DNA from: CAYPAV01 sp964408805
GTDB taxonomy: Bacteria > Pseudomonadota > Alphaproteobacteria > UBA8366
DNA: 64,000 nucleotides
NCBI GenBank assembly: GCA_964408805.1
Contig: CAYPAV010000001.1
Location: 434,001-498,000 of the forward strand
Direction: 5' to 3'
Within the stretch, counting starts at the first letter, position 1; each line of letters opens with the position of its first letter. Below are positions 26,331 to 35,638 of this stretch, piece after piece. Below the pieces are notes generated by a model, which was not told the origin of the DNA, made no database searches, and saw only the letters and a list, made by a program, of their open reading frames with translations. Made by a program: the position numbers and the translations under genes.

Positions 26331-27737
26331 TTAAGAAACCGCGACGACCCCGCTCATCCCGGCCGCGGCGTGTTCGAGGACATGGCAATGGAACAGCCAT
26401 TTTCCCGGATTGTCGGCGACGAGCGCCACTTCCGCCGTCTCGCGCGGGTCGACCAGCACCGTATCCGACCAGACCGGCGGATCGACCGGTCGGCCGTCCC
26501 GGCGCAGGAGCTTCATCGGGTGGCCGTGGAGATGCATCGGATGCGGCCAGGCGGTCTCGTTCCGGAACTTGAGAATATAGCTTCGTCCGCGCGACAGGCG
26601 CAGCATCGGAGTCATCGCCATGCCGTGCGCCGCGATCCCGTTGATCGCCCAGACCTTCTTGTGCTGGGCGAGGGTGCGGATATCCATCTCCTGGCCCTTG
26701 AAAGTGGCGCTTACCATGCCGCCCATGGCGCCGCCCGTCAGCAGCACGTCGTGCCGGGCGGCCCCGGCGAGATCGGGTTCGGCCAGCGGGTTCGCTTCGA
26801 GGGCCAGGGGCGCATCGAGCGGTGAGTCGCGAAGCGGCGGGTCCGGCGCATAGACGAGATCGAGATATTTGTAATTCTGCCGCCGATAGTAACTGTCCGT
26901 GACCGCATAACGGGACCCGGGTTTCCCGCCGAGATCCACGATGATATCGGCGCGCTGCGCCGGTGCCAGCACGATGCGCCCGTCCTTTGGTGTATGCGGC
27001 CGGGTCGGCTGGCCTTCCCGCGCGATCACGACCGGTTTGTGTCCCTCGAAGGTCAAGGCGAAGTTGCGCGCGTTGGCCGTGTTGATGAGGCGAAGGCGGA
27101 GACGCTCGCCGGCGCGGACCTGGAAGGTGCCGCTGTCGATCCCGTTCAGACTGGCGACATTGCCGATGCGGCCGGCATGGCTCAGCACGCCAAGTTGATC
27201 GAAGGGTTCGACCAGCCGCCCCTCCCGGTCGATCCGCCAGTCGTCGATCACCCAGACGATATCTCGATCGACGTTGGGCGGGTTCCTTTCCTCGATGATA
27301 AAGGCGCCCTGCAATCCGCGCTCGATCTGTTCCGAGGTTTGCAGGTGGGCGTGATACCAGTAGGTGCCGGCGTCGGGGAGCGAAAATTCGTAATTGAAGC
27401 CGGCTCCCGGCGCCACCGGCGGTTGGGTGAGATAAGGCACGCCGTCCATCGCGTTCGGCACCCGAAGCCCGTGCCAGTGCACCGTCGTCGGCACGTCGAG
27501 GTCGTTCTTGAATTCGATCCGCGCCTGGCCGCCTTGGCACATTCGAATCTCGGGGCCCGGCACCTTGCCGTTATAAGCCCAGACCGGAGTCTTCCGGGCC
27601 GCCGGCCCCAACAGCGGTACCTCGGTCGCCGCGGCCCTGAGGGAGAACGCGCCCGGCGTGGCGGCCGCGCCCAAGCGCGAGAGCAGCGGGGCCGCGCCGA
27701 GGGCGCCGCTTCCAGCTAGAAAGCGCCGTCGATCCAT
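26331..27737 (-). CDS. Tat-exported multicopper oxidase
   Basis: Periplasmic multicopper oxidase of 468 residues, in the group that includes CueO, CopA and SufI-like proteins. The N-terminus has a twin-arginine signal (MDRRRFLAGSGALGAAPLL). All four copper motifs are present: HWHGLR and WYHAHLQ in domain 1, HPMHLHGH and HCHVLEHAAAGM in domain 3. It should therefore bind type 1 and trinuclear copper and be active, unlike SufI. A Met-rich stretch (GGAMGGMVSATF; AAHGMAMTPML) before the last domain suggests cuprous or metal oxidation, which is inference. It follows a CoA-transferase gene by 11 bases on the same strand. Confidence 0.93.
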   Translation of the reverse strand: MDRRRFLAGSGALGAAPLLSRLGAAATPGAFSLRAAATEVPLLGPAARKTPVWAYNGKVPGPEIRMCQGGQARIEFKNDLDVPTTVHWHGLRVPNAMDGVPYLTQPPVAPGAGFNYEFSLPDAGTYWYHAHLQTSEQIERGLQGAFIIEERNPPNVDRDIVWVIDDWRIDREGRLVEPFDQLGVLSHAGRIGNVASLNGIDSGTFQVRAGERLRLRLINTANARNFALTFEGHKPVVIAREGQPTRPHTPKDGRIVLAPAQRADIIVDLGGKPGSRYAVTDSYYRRQNYKYLDLVYAPDPPLRDSPLDAPLALEANPLAEPDLAGAARHDVLLTGGAMGGMVSATFKGQEMDIRTLAQHKKVWAINGIAAHGMAMTPMLRLSRGRSYILKFRNETAWPHPMHLHGHPMKLLRRDGRPVDPPVWSDTVLVDPRETAEVALVADNPGKWLFHCHVLEHAAAGMSGVVAVS

Positions 27738-27748
27738 GGAACCTCACG

Positions 27749-28927
27749 TCAAATAGATGTGACCTTTCGCGCCACCATATCCTCGATCGCGGCGGGGTCG
27801 TAACCGTGCGCCGCCAAAATCTCCTCGCTGTGCTCGCCGATCCCCGGTGAATGGGCCAGGTCGTTCTGCTGATCGAACGGCGTTAGGCCCGGCACGTTCG
27901 GCACCGGAACGCGGCCGACACCGGGATGATCGAGCCAGGAGATCAGCCCCGTTGCCTTGACCTGTGGATGTTCGAGGAATTCGAGGTAGCTGTTGACGCG
28001 CTCGTGCATGATCCGCGCCTCGATCAGCTTCGCCGACAGTTCCTCACAGGTCTGCCGTTTGAAGGCCGCGCGAATGGCCGGCATGATCTCGGCCTCGTGT
28101 TCCAGTCGTTCGGCATTGGTGCCGAAGCGGGGATCGCTGCCGATCTCGGGAATCCCGAGCAGGTCGCAGAGCTTCGGAAATTCCGCATCGCGGAACATCA
28201 GGATGGTGATGTAACCGCCGTCCTTGGCCTCGATCACGCCATAGGGCACGCGGCCCACCATATAGGCGCCCTTGGTGAGATGGACCATCATCATGCGAAC
28301 GGCGCCGAGACAGGCCGCGCCCTGCATCAAATTGGTCTCGATCAGGCAGCCCTTGTCCTCGGATTGCCGGGCGTAAAGCGCCGCCGAGAGCGCTTGAAAG
28401 GCATAAAGCGCAGTCGCCATGTCGCAGATCACGACGCCGATCCGGTGCGGCAGACCATCGCCGCCTTCATTGACCGACATCAGTCCCGTGAAGGCCTGCA
28501 GCACCGGGTCCATGGCCGGGCGCTCGCGGAACGGGCCCGTCGTCCCGAATCCGGAGACCGAAAGATAGATCGCCCGGGGGCTAATCTTCGCGACCTCTTC
28601 GTATGAAAAGCCGAGGCGCTCGGTGACCCCGGGGCGGAAGTTCTCGATGAAGACATCGGCGTCCTCGATCAGCCGGCGAAGCGCCGCCTTGCCGCCTTCT
28701 TCCTTCAGGTCGAGCGAGATCGCCCGCTTGCCGAGATTGGCGGCAACCGAGAAGGCTGAGTGATTGTCGTAATCCTGGCTGATGAACCGGCCCCACTCGC
28801 CGTCCAGCGGTTCGACCTTGATCACCTCGGCGCCGTATTGCGCCATCAACATGCCCGCATAAGGGCCGGATACCCCCTGGCTGATATCGATGACCTTCAG
28901 CCCCGCAAAGGGTGCTTCGTAACCCAT
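27749..28927 (-). CDS. CaiB/BaiF family CoA-transferase
   Basis: Family III CoA-transferase of 392 residues, moving CoA between carboxylic acids. The opening segment GLKVIDISQGVSGPYAGMLMAQYGAEVIKVE is typical of the family. The catalytic Asp lies in ERPAMDPVLQAFTG, and the FIENFRPGVTERLG motif is present. It is divergent from the acyl-CoA dehydrogenase pair at 29031, with a 103-base shared promoter region. The three genes could together activate and beta-oxidise an organic acid; the substrate is unknown. Confidence 0.93.
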   Translation of the reverse strand: MGYEAPFAGLKVIDISQGVSGPYAGMLMAQYGAEVIKVEPLDGEWGRFISQDYDNHSAFSVAANLGKRAISLDLKEEGGKAALRRLIEDADVFIENFRPGVTERLGFSYEEVAKISPRAIYLSVSGFGTTGPFRERPAMDPVLQAFTGLMSVNEGGDGLPHRIGVVICDMATALYAFQALSAALYARQSEDKGCLIETNLMQGAACLGAVRMMMVHLTKGAYMVGRVPYGVIEAKDGGYITILMFRDAEFPKLCDLLGIPEIGSDPRFGTNAERLEHEAEIMPAIRAAFKRQTCEELSAKLIEARIMHERVNSYLEFLEHPQVKATGLISWLDHPGVGRVPVPNVPGLTPFDQQNDLAHSPGIGEHSEEILAAHGYDPAAIEDMVARKVTSI

Positions 28928-29030
28928 GATTCGAACTCGCTGCCCTGTTCTCGGTGCCTCAATATGCTATATGCCTCTAGCGGAGGCGATGGCAATCGGG
29001 TCTTCGTTTCCGGAGCGGGAGAGTGCCGGC

Positions 29031-30227
29031 ATGGACTTGCAGTTTTCCAACGAACACAGCGACTTTCAGCGCGAGGTCCGCGACTTCATTGAGGCGAAGC
29101 TGCCGCATGACATTCGCGACAAGGTCGCGCGCGGCCTGAAGCTCCACAAGGACGATTACGTGCGCTGGAACAAGATCCTGCATGAGAAGGGTTGGAGTGC
29201 CCCGGCCTGGCCAAAGAAGTACGGCGGCGCCGAGTGGAGCGCCGTTCAGCGCTATATCTTCGAGGAAGAGACCGCCCGCGGCCATTGTCCGCGTCTGATC
29301 GCCTTCGGCCTCACCATGGTCGGTCCGGTGATCTACACCTTTGGCAGCGAGGCCCAGAAGGAACGCTTCCTGCCGCCGATCCTTTCGGCCGAGACCTTCT
29401 GGTGTCAGGGCTATTCCGAACCGGGCTCGGGCTCCGATCTCGCCTCGCTGCAAACCAAGGCGGTGCGGGACGGCGACCACTATATCGTCAACGGCCAGAA
29501 GACCTGGACCACGATGGCGCAGATGGCGGATTGGATCTTCTGTCTGGTCCGCACCTCCAGCGAAGGCAAGAAGCAGGAGGGTATTTCCTTCCTGCTGATC
29601 GACATGAACACGCCGGGGGTCGAGGTCCGTCCGATCATCACCATGGATGGCGCCCACGAGGTCAACAGCACCTATCTCACCGATGTCAGGGTGCCGGTCG
29701 AGAACCGCGTCGGCGAGGAGAACAAGGGCTGGACCTATGCCAAGTTCCTGCTCGGCAACGAACGGTCGGGGATCGCCCGGGTTGGCGCCTCGAAGGCCCG
29801 GCTCCAGCGTCTGAAGGAAATCGCGACGGTGGAGAAGTCGGGCGGGCGGCCGTTGCTCGAGGACAGCGACTATCGGCGCCGGATCGCCGATGTGGAGATC
29901 GGCTTGAAGGCGCTCGAATATACCGAACTTCGTTTCCTGATGGCCGCCGCCGCCGGCAACGAGCCGGGTGCGGAGGCCAGCATGCTCAAGATTCGCGGCA
30001 CCGAAATCCAGCAGGAGATTTCCGAGCTTCTGATGAAGGCGATGGGTATCTACGCCCAGCCGCATTTGCCGGAAGCGATGGAATACGGTTGGAACGAGGA
30101 TGCCATCGGACCCGAGGCGACCCCCGTCGCCACGCCGACCTATCTCAATATGCGGAAGACGTCGATCTACGGCGGTACCAACGAAATTCAGAAGAACATC
30201 ATGGCCAAGATGGTGCTGGGGCTCTAA
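29031..30227 (+). CDS. Acyl-CoA dehydrogenase, large partner (PimC-like)
   Basis: FAD enzyme for alpha,beta-dehydrogenation of an acyl-CoA. It has 398 residues from the ATG at 29031; an open frame from 28926 adds a non-conserved leader. The FAD-binding segments are WCQGYSEPGSGSDLASL and WTTMAQMADWIF. The Glu found in YEG of medium-chain enzymes is Gly here (YGGTNEIQ). E244 in LLGNERSGIARVG occupies the place of the isovaleryl-CoA dehydrogenase base and is my candidate. The sequence resembles PimC, the large subunit of pimeloyl-CoA dehydrogenase. The partner follows 33 bases later. Confidence 0.92.
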   Translation: MDLQFSNEHSDFQREVRDFIEAKLPHDIRDKVARGLKLHKDDYVRWNKILHEKGWSAPAWPKKYGGAEWSAVQRYIFEEETARGHCPRLIAFGLTMVGPVIYTFGSEAQKERFLPPILSAETFWCQGYSEPGSGSDLASLQTKAVRDGDHYIVNGQKTWTTMAQMADWIFCLVRTSSEGKKQEGISFLLIDMNTPGVEVRPIITMDGAHEVNSTYLTDVRVPVENRVGEENKGWTYAKFLLGNERSGIARVGASKARLQRLKEIATVEKSGGRPLLEDSDYRRRIADVEIGLKALEYTELRFLMAAAAGNEPGAEASMLKIRGTEIQQEISELLMKAMGIYAQPHLPEAMEYGWNEDAIGPEATPVATPTYLNMRKTSIYGGTNEIQKNIMAKMVLGL

Positions 30228-30260
30228 CCCGCTCCGGCCGGCCGAAAGGGAGATCAAGAC

Positions 30261-31394
30261 ATGGACTTCTCGCTTACCGAAGAGCAACAGCTTCTCAAGG
30301 ACAGCGTCGACCGCTTCGTGCGGGAGAACTACGAATTCGAGGACCGGCGCAAGCTGGCCGCGACGACGGAAGGGTATAGCGAGGAAAATTGGAAGCAGAT
30401 GGCGGAACTCGGCTGGCTCGGCGTTGCCTTGCCCGAGGAATATGGCGGCATCGGCGGCGGCGCCACCGAGATCATGGTGATCATGGAAGGCTTCGGGCGC
30501 GGCCTCGTGCTGGAACCGTTTTTCGCCAGCGTCGTGCTCGGCGGCAATCTGATCGTCGAAGCCGGGAGCACTGCCCAGAAGGAAGATCTGCTGCCGAAAC
30601 TCGCCGATGGTGGATTGAAGCTCGCCTTCGCCTATGCGGAGCGCCAGGCCCGGTTCGACCTGTTCGATGTCGCCACCACGGCCGAGAAGGTTGGCGACGG
30701 CTATGTCCTCAAGGGCGACAAGGGGGTCGTCTTCGGGGCCGGAACGGCGGATAAGATCATCGTCTCGGCGCGGACCTCCGGCGGCCAGCGCGACACGGAC
30801 GGCATCACGCTCTTCCTGGTCGATAACGATGCCGATGGGTTGGAGCGGCGCGACTACGCCACTAACGACGCCGGCCGCGCTTCGGAGGTCTCGCTCAATG
30901 GGGTCAAACTCGGTGCCGACGCGGTGCTGGGTACGGTCGGCGACGGCTATGCGGCGATCGAGGCGGTGGCCGAAAAGGCGGTCGCGGCCCTTTGCGCCGA
31001 AGCGGTCGGCTGCTTCGATGTGCTCAAGGAAGAGACCAATGAATACCTGAAGACCCGCGAGCAGTTCGGCCAGCCGATCGGCAAGTTCCAGGTGTTGCAA
31101 CATCGCATGGTCGATATGCTGATCAATTGCGAGGAAGCCCGTTCGATGTGCTACGTCGCGACCGCCATGGTCGACAGCGACGACGCGGCGGAGCGCGCCC
31201 GCTCGATCGCCGCCGCGAAGGCGCAGATCGGCAAGAGCGGCCGCTTCGTCGGGCAGAACGCCATCCAGCTACATGGCGGCATGGGCATGACCGACGAGTT
31301 GAAGGTCGGCCACTACTTCAAGCGCGCGACCCTGATCGACCTCACCTTCGGCGACCAGGATCATCACACCAAGCGCTTCGCCGAGATGACCTGA
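30261..31394 (+). CDS. Acyl-CoA dehydrogenase, small partner (PimD-like)
   Basis: The second, divergent member of the acyl-CoA dehydrogenase pair, 377 residues. It starts MDFSLTEEQQLLKDSVDRFV and keeps the C-terminal QLHGGMGMTDE motif. The segment that holds a catalytic Glu in other members is not evident. Together with the gene before it, this fits heterotetrameric enzymes such as PimC/PimD or the steroid side-chain dehydrogenases, where only one subunit type has the base. The pair lies in the same orientation and presumably forms one operon. Confidence 0.92.
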   Translation: MDFSLTEEQQLLKDSVDRFVRENYEFEDRRKLAATTEGYSEENWKQMAELGWLGVALPEEYGGIGGGATEIMVIMEGFGRGLVLEPFFASVVLGGNLIVEAGSTAQKEDLLPKLADGGLKLAFAYAERQARFDLFDVATTAEKVGDGYVLKGDKGVVFGAGTADKIIVSARTSGGQRDTDGITLFLVDNDADGLERRDYATNDAGRASEVSLNGVKLGADAVLGTVGDGYAAIEAVAEKAVAALCAEAVGCFDVLKEETNEYLKTREQFGQPIGKFQVLQHRMVDMLINCEEARSMCYVATAMVDSDDAAERARSIAAAKAQIGKSGRFVGQNAIQLHGGMGMTDELKVGHYFKRATLIDLTFGDQDHHTKRFAEMT

Positions 31395-31406
31395 CCGGCG
31401 GCGGCC

Positions 31407-31838
31407 TCAGTGCCGCCGGACCGGGATCTTCAACGCCGGCTCGGCGCCGTTGGCCCGTTTCGGCACCTTGATCGTCAGCACGCCGTCGGTGAAATTGGCG
31501 CCGATCTTTTCGGGCGCCACATCCTCGGGAATGCGGAACGACCGGTGGAAGGTGCCGTATCGCCGTTCGGAGAAGTAGAATGTCTTACCCTTCTCCTCAT
31601 GGGCGGTGCGCTTCTCGCCCTTCACGGTCAGGATATTGTCCTTTAATTCGACCATGATGTCGTCTTCCGAGATTCCCGGCAGCTCCATATTGATTTCATA
31701 GAAATCGTCGGTTGCCGCCGCATCGGCGGAAGGGGCGAAGAAGTCGGCGATCTTGTCGCCCAACTGCTTCATGGGGTCCATGACATGCGGCCAGAACCCC
31801 GTCTCGTGACCGGCCGCGGTATGCGTTTTTTCGACCAT
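31407..31838 (-). CDS. Small heat shock protein (Hsp20)
   Basis: ATP-independent holdase chaperone of 143 residues with a central alpha-crystallin domain. The domain starts at DFYEINMELPGISEDDIMVE and ends with the motif DGVLTIKVPK, followed by an IPV tail (ALKIPVRRH) of the I-x-I/V type used for oligomer assembly. The start has GGAGG nine bases upstream. I looked for a sigma-32 promoter or a ROSE-type thermometer in the 89 bases before it and saw no convincing match. Convergent with the acyl-CoA dehydrogenase pair. Confidence 0.93.
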   Translation of the reverse strand: MVEKTHTAAGHETGFWPHVMDPMKQLGDKIADFFAPSADAAATDDFYEINMELPGISEDDIMVELKDNILTVKGEKRTAHEEKGKTFYFSERRYGTFHRSFRIPEDVAPEKIGANFTDGVLTIKVPKRANGAEPALKIPVRRH

Positions 31839-31927
31839 CGTCGATCCTCCGCTTCAATGGTGATCCGATAGTCAGAGCGTAGGACCGCCCCGGGGTGCGG
31901 GGCATTGAGGGAAATCAATATTCCGCG

Positions 31928-33886
31928 TTAAAGCACTAGGCCCAGCAGATGGCCACCCTGGATCGCCGACATCAGGTCGCGGGGCGACTGGCAATCGCCG
32001 ATGCGGTGGGTGGCGACCCGCCCCTCGAGGTCCTGACTCAATTCGTCCCGGGCGATGCGCGGCGTGGCATGGATCACCCGCGCAATGTCGTCGATCACGC
32101 GGGCATCTTCGGTAAAGACGTTGCGGAGGGTCACGGTGCCGTCCCGGTAATCGGTCAGGTCGTGGGCGGGGAGGATTTCGACACCCGCCTGATGCAGCCG
32201 GCGATGGACGCCGATGGCGCTGCAATAATTCACGTTCCGGGCGATCTCGGGGCGTGGTGTGGCGAGAACGACGCCGGCATGGCGGGCCGCAAGCAGATCC
32301 GCGATGCCGTAAACCGTCGGGCCATGGTCCATGTCGAAGAGAAGGGCGCGTTCCGACCTCGATGAGGACGTTTCGTCGGCCGCGATATAATCCCGCGCAT
32401 CGATCACGGGATCTGCGTTGTCGACGAGGTTCGGCGGCCGGCGCGATCTCGCACCGGTGGCCAGAACCACGATATCGGGCGCTTCGGCCAGCAGCGCCAC
32501 CGCCGCAATTCGCGCGCCCAACCGGAAGGTTACACCCGCCGCTTCCGCCATCCGCCGTTGATAGTCGATGATCCCCGCCATGGCGCTCCGTCCCGGAAGC
32601 CGGGCGTCGAGGCGAAGGTTCCCGCCGGGCTCTTCTCCGGCCCCGAACAGGATCACCGCGTGACCGCGCGCCGCCGCAACCCAGGCGGCTTCGAGCCCGG
32701 CCGGCCCGGCGCCCACGACCAACACGCGGCACGGTGTTTCCGTCGGCGTCAGGCGGGTTTCAGCCTCGGCTTCACCATTGGTTCCGAGGTAAGGGTTGTG
32801 ATGTTCGGCAAGCGGTTTGCCCATATGCACCTCGCCCCAGCACCAGTTGTCGAAGACGCTTGGGCGAATGGTGTCGGACCGGCCAGCCTCGGCCTTTCGC
32901 GGCCAGGCCGCATCCGCGATCAGCGCCCGTGTGGTACCGACGAGGTCACCATAACCCTCCGCCACGACCTTTTCCGCAAGATCGGGCGTGCCGATGCGGC
33001 CAAGGGCGATCACCGGCACGCCTTTCGCCGCCGCCCGCATGCGCTTCGGAATATCGATGAAATGACCGGGCCGGAAATGAAGGTCCGGCACGTGGGTTTC
33101 CAGGCTGAGACTGAAATTGCCCTGACCGTAGGCGAAATAGTCGAAATCCCCACTCCCCGCGAGATGGCCAGTCAGGCGCGCCGCTTCTTCCACGTCGATG
33201 CCGCCGGGAACGCCTTCATCCCCCGGCATCTTCAGGCCGACAATGAATCCCGCCCCGCAGTGCGCGCGGATGCCGCCCGCGATCTCCCGGGCAAAGCGCG
33301 CGCGGCCTTCCAGGTCGCCGCCATATCGATCAGTGCGCGTGTTCGACCAGGGGGAGAGGAACTGACCGATCAGATAACCGTGCGCGCCGTGCAGTTCCAC
33401 GCCGGCGAAGCCACAGCGATGGAGGCGTTCGGCGGTCGCGACATAGGCGGCGGCGATCCGTTCGATCTCGTCCGCCGCCATGACGTGCGGCACGGTCCAG
33501 CTCAAGGCGTCGGGCAGGTCGGAGACGCCCATCGGCGACTTGGTCGGATGCCAAAGCTGCTGGCGGCCGGGATGCCAGAGCTGGCCGACCAACAACCCGC
33601 CCGCTTCCTCGACGGCCTCCGCCGTTCGCCGGAATCCCTCCTCGTTGGTGGCGTCGAAGCCGGTGACGATCGCCTGCTGGGCCAGGGCTTCCGCGTCGAC
33701 CGCGATGATCTCCGACACCAGCAGTCCAACACCGCCCTTGGCGCGTTCGACCAGAAAATTCGTCCAGCGATCGGTGACCTGGTTGGCCCGGCCGTAATTG
33801 GTCAGTGTCGCCGGTAGGACCGTGCGGTTTCGTACCCGCCGGCCGGCGATTTCGATCGGCGAGAAGAGCCGCGGGTAGGGAGACAT
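31928..33886 (-). CDS. OYE-type flavin oxidoreductase fused to FAD/NAD(P) domain, without Fe-S cysteines
   Basis: A 652-residue protein with the layout of 2,4-dienoyl-CoA reductase: an N-terminal FMN barrel (about 1-340) with GQLWHPGRQ and VELHGAHGYLIGQFLSPWSN, then a C-terminal FAD/NAD(P) module starting with VLVVGAGPAGLEAAW (about 390). Between them, relatives have a CxxCxxxC-x11-C 4Fe-4S motif. Here the equivalent stretch is RPSVFDNWCWGEVHMGK with one Cys only, and the cluster is almost certainly absent. Substrate unknown. It is the last gene of the AtuA operon, seven bases after the small AtuA partner. Confidence 0.88.
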   Translation of the reverse strand: MSPYPRLFSPIEIAGRRVRNRTVLPATLTNYGRANQVTDRWTNFLVERAKGGVGLLVSEIIAVDAEALAQQAIVTGFDATNEEGFRRTAEAVEEAGGLLVGQLWHPGRQQLWHPTKSPMGVSDLPDALSWTVPHVMAADEIERIAAAYVATAERLHRCGFAGVELHGAHGYLIGQFLSPWSNTRTDRYGGDLEGRARFAREIAGGIRAHCGAGFIVGLKMPGDEGVPGGIDVEEAARLTGHLAGSGDFDYFAYGQGNFSLSLETHVPDLHFRPGHFIDIPKRMRAAAKGVPVIALGRIGTPDLAEKVVAEGYGDLVGTTRALIADAAWPRKAEAGRSDTIRPSVFDNWCWGEVHMGKPLAEHHNPYLGTNGEAEAETRLTPTETPCRVLVVGAGPAGLEAAWVAAARGHAVILFGAGEEPGGNLRLDARLPGRSAMAGIIDYQRRMAEAAGVTFRLGARIAAVALLAEAPDIVVLATGARSRRPPNLVDNADPVIDARDYIAADETSSSRSERALLFDMDHGPTVYGIADLLAARHAGVVLATPRPEIARNVNYCSAIGVHRRLHQAGVEILPAHDLTDYRDGTVTLRNVFTEDARVIDDIARVIHATPRIARDELSQDLEGRVATHRIGDCQSPRDLMSAIQGGHLLGLVL

Positions 33887-33893
33887 GCTTCGC

Positions 33894-34262
33894 TCAGGTA
33901 TCGCGCGCGCGCCGGGCCGCCTCGAGAACCGCCTCCGTTACCCGGACCGGCAGGGTTAAGGCAAGAAAGGACAGCGCCTTGCCGTGCCCGTCGAGATTGA
34001 GGCTGCTGTTGACCCCGCCCTGCAGCACGTCATCGAGGACAAAATTGAACGCCGCCAGCTTCGGCAGGTCGTAGCGCACCGCCCGACTGGCGCCGCGATG
34101 GGCGAAGACCTCCAGCATCCGCGCCTCGGTCGCCTGCTCGGCGATCGGCGCATAGCCGCTGGGGTCATAGGGGATGATGCTGACGTTCAACCGGTCGCCC
34201 TTGTCGCCGGTGCGGCCATGGGCGATTTCGTAGAGCGGGACTTCGACGGTGGCCTCAGTCAT
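33894..34262 (-). CDS. AtuA-like small partner protein
   Basis: A 122-residue protein matching the C-terminal domain found fused to, or encoded next to, AtuA proteins. The landmarks are the opening LYEIAHGRTGDKGDRLNVSI and the segment AAFNFVLDDVLQGGVNSSL. The ATG at 34262 lies inside the end of the atuA-like gene (8-base overlap), so both are translationally coupled and probably act as one complex. In Pseudomonas the Atu system degrades citronellol/geraniol-type acyclic terpenes; the biochemical role of AtuA itself is not settled. Confidence 0.87.
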   Translation of the reverse strand: MTEATVEVPLYEIAHGRTGDKGDRLNVSIIPYDPSGYAPIAEQATEARMLEVFAHRGASRAVRYDLPKLAAFNFVLDDVLQGGVNSSLNLDGHGKALSFLALTLPVRVTEAVLEAARRARDT

Positions 34263-35634
34263 CGCCGGCCTCGACCAGGCCGACTTTCGCCGAGACCGCG
34301 GCGCGCGGGACCAGGCAGGACCCGGTCTTGACCCGCCAGGTGGTCGAGCGACGAACGCCGGCCCCGCCCGCGGGACCGCTGCAATAGAGCGATTCGACCT
34401 CGCGCGCCACCAGGGCGGCGGTCGCCTCGTCGGCCGCATTGGCAGCGACCCGAAGGCGGACATCCTCGGGTGTTTCGGCGTCGAATGCGGCATTCAAGTC
34501 GCCGCTATCGCCGTCGAAGACGCTGACCGTGCCGATGAGGTCGGTCCGGAGATCGCAATCGAGCCCCAACACCTCGACTCGTTCCTTCATGGTCTTGGCC
34601 GCCAATTGCGCGCGCGCCAATGCGTTCCGGCCGGCATAGGAAATCTCCCCCTCGCCGAGCCAGCCGCCATCGACGCTGACCGTGGTCTTCAAGGTCTCGG
34701 GCGCGGGCCGACCCTTGGCGCCATGGATGCGGACCCGGTCCGGCCCGACCGCTTCGACCTCGACCTCGGAAATGTCCAAGGTCACATCCGGGGTCAAATA
34801 GGCGCGGGGATCGGAAATCTCGTAGAGGATCTGCTCCTTCACCGTTCGCGTGTTCACGACGCCGCCGGTGCCCTCGGGCTTGGTGACGATGAAACTCCCG
34901 TCCGGCTCCACTTCGGCGATGGGATAGCCCATCATGGCCATGCCGGACACGTCTTTCCGGCCGGGGTCGGCGTGGTAGCCGCCGGTGACCTGGGCGCCGC
35001 ACTCCAACACATGACCCGCCAGGACGCCCGCCGCCATTAGGTCCCAATCGTCGTCGGCCCAGCCGAAATAATGCATCAAGGGCCCTAGGGTGAGGGCGGA
35101 ATCGGTGACCCGTCCCGTGACCACTACATGGGGATCGAGAGCCAGCGCATCGGCGATCGGCCGCGATCCGAGATAGACGTTGGCGGCGATGATCTCGGTA
35201 TTGGCGAGGTCGAGCTGAACCTCTTCCTCCCAGGCCTCGGTCTCGATCCCGCGGATGCGATCGCGCAGGTCGTCGCCCTCGACGACCGCGATCCGGAGTC
35301 CCTCTATCCCGAGTTCTTCGGCGAGCCGGTGCAGCCGTTTCGCGGCACCGCGCGGGTTGGCGGCGCCGAAATTGCCGATGATCGGCACACCGCTCTCGAC
35401 ACAGCGCCGCAGGACCGGGCCGAGGAACCCCGCGAGGTCCGCGGTATACCCCGCATCCGGGTCGGATTTCCGTTCCCGCTGGGCGATTGCGAGGGTGCGT
35501 TCGGCGAGCGTCTCGTAGCCGAGCGCCGCCGGCACGCCGGCCGCGATCAGGGCGTCGGCCACGGGCGCGCCCACATCCATCCGATCGTTGGCGAAGCCGG
35601 CAGCGTTGCCGATGTGAACCTTGGGTGGAGTCAT
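34255..35634 (-). CDS. AtuA/DUF1446 family protein
   Basis: A 459-residue protein of the acyclic terpene utilisation AtuA family. It opens with VHIGNAAGFANDRMDVG and contains GVPIIGNFGAANPRGAA and SRPIADALALDPHVVVTGRVTDSALTLGPL, all typical of the family. Family members occur in many catabolic clusters unrelated to terpenes, so the name gives no substrate. It starts four bases after the duplicated unknown gene and overlaps its small partner, making a compact operon. Confidence 0.9.
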   Translation of the reverse strand: MTPPKVHIGNAAGFANDRMDVGAPVADALIAAGVPAALGYETLAERTLAIAQRERKSDPDAGYTADLAGFLGPVLRRCVESGVPIIGNFGAANPRGAAKRLHRLAEELGIEGLRIAVVEGDDLRDRIRGIETEAWEEEVQLDLANTEIIAANVYLGSRPIADALALDPHVVVTGRVTDSALTLGPLMHYFGWADDDWDLMAAGVLAGHVLECGAQVTGGYHADPGRKDVSGMAMMGYPIAEVEPDGSFIVTKPEGTGGVVNTRTVKEQILYEISDPRAYLTPDVTLDISEVEVEAVGPDRVRIHGAKGRPAPETLKTTVSVDGGWLGEGEISYAGRNALARAQLAAKTMKERVEVLGLDCDLRTDLIGTVSVFDGDSGDLNAAFDAETPEDVRLRVAANAADEATAALVAREVESLYCSGPAGGAGVRRSTTWRVKTGSCLVPRAAVSAKVGLVEAGDD

Positions 35635-35638
35635 ACTC

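Noticed and set aside
28977..31103. Antisense open frame of about 700 codons opposite the acyl-CoA dehydrogenases
   Set aside because: Composition reflects the complementary strand of GC-rich codons; no domain motifs and no ribosome binding site.
31839..31927. Sigma-32 promoter or ROSE-like thermometer before hsp20
   Set aside because: No convincing CTTGAA/CCCCAT pair or U-GGCU-type anti-Shine-Dalgarno element could be read.
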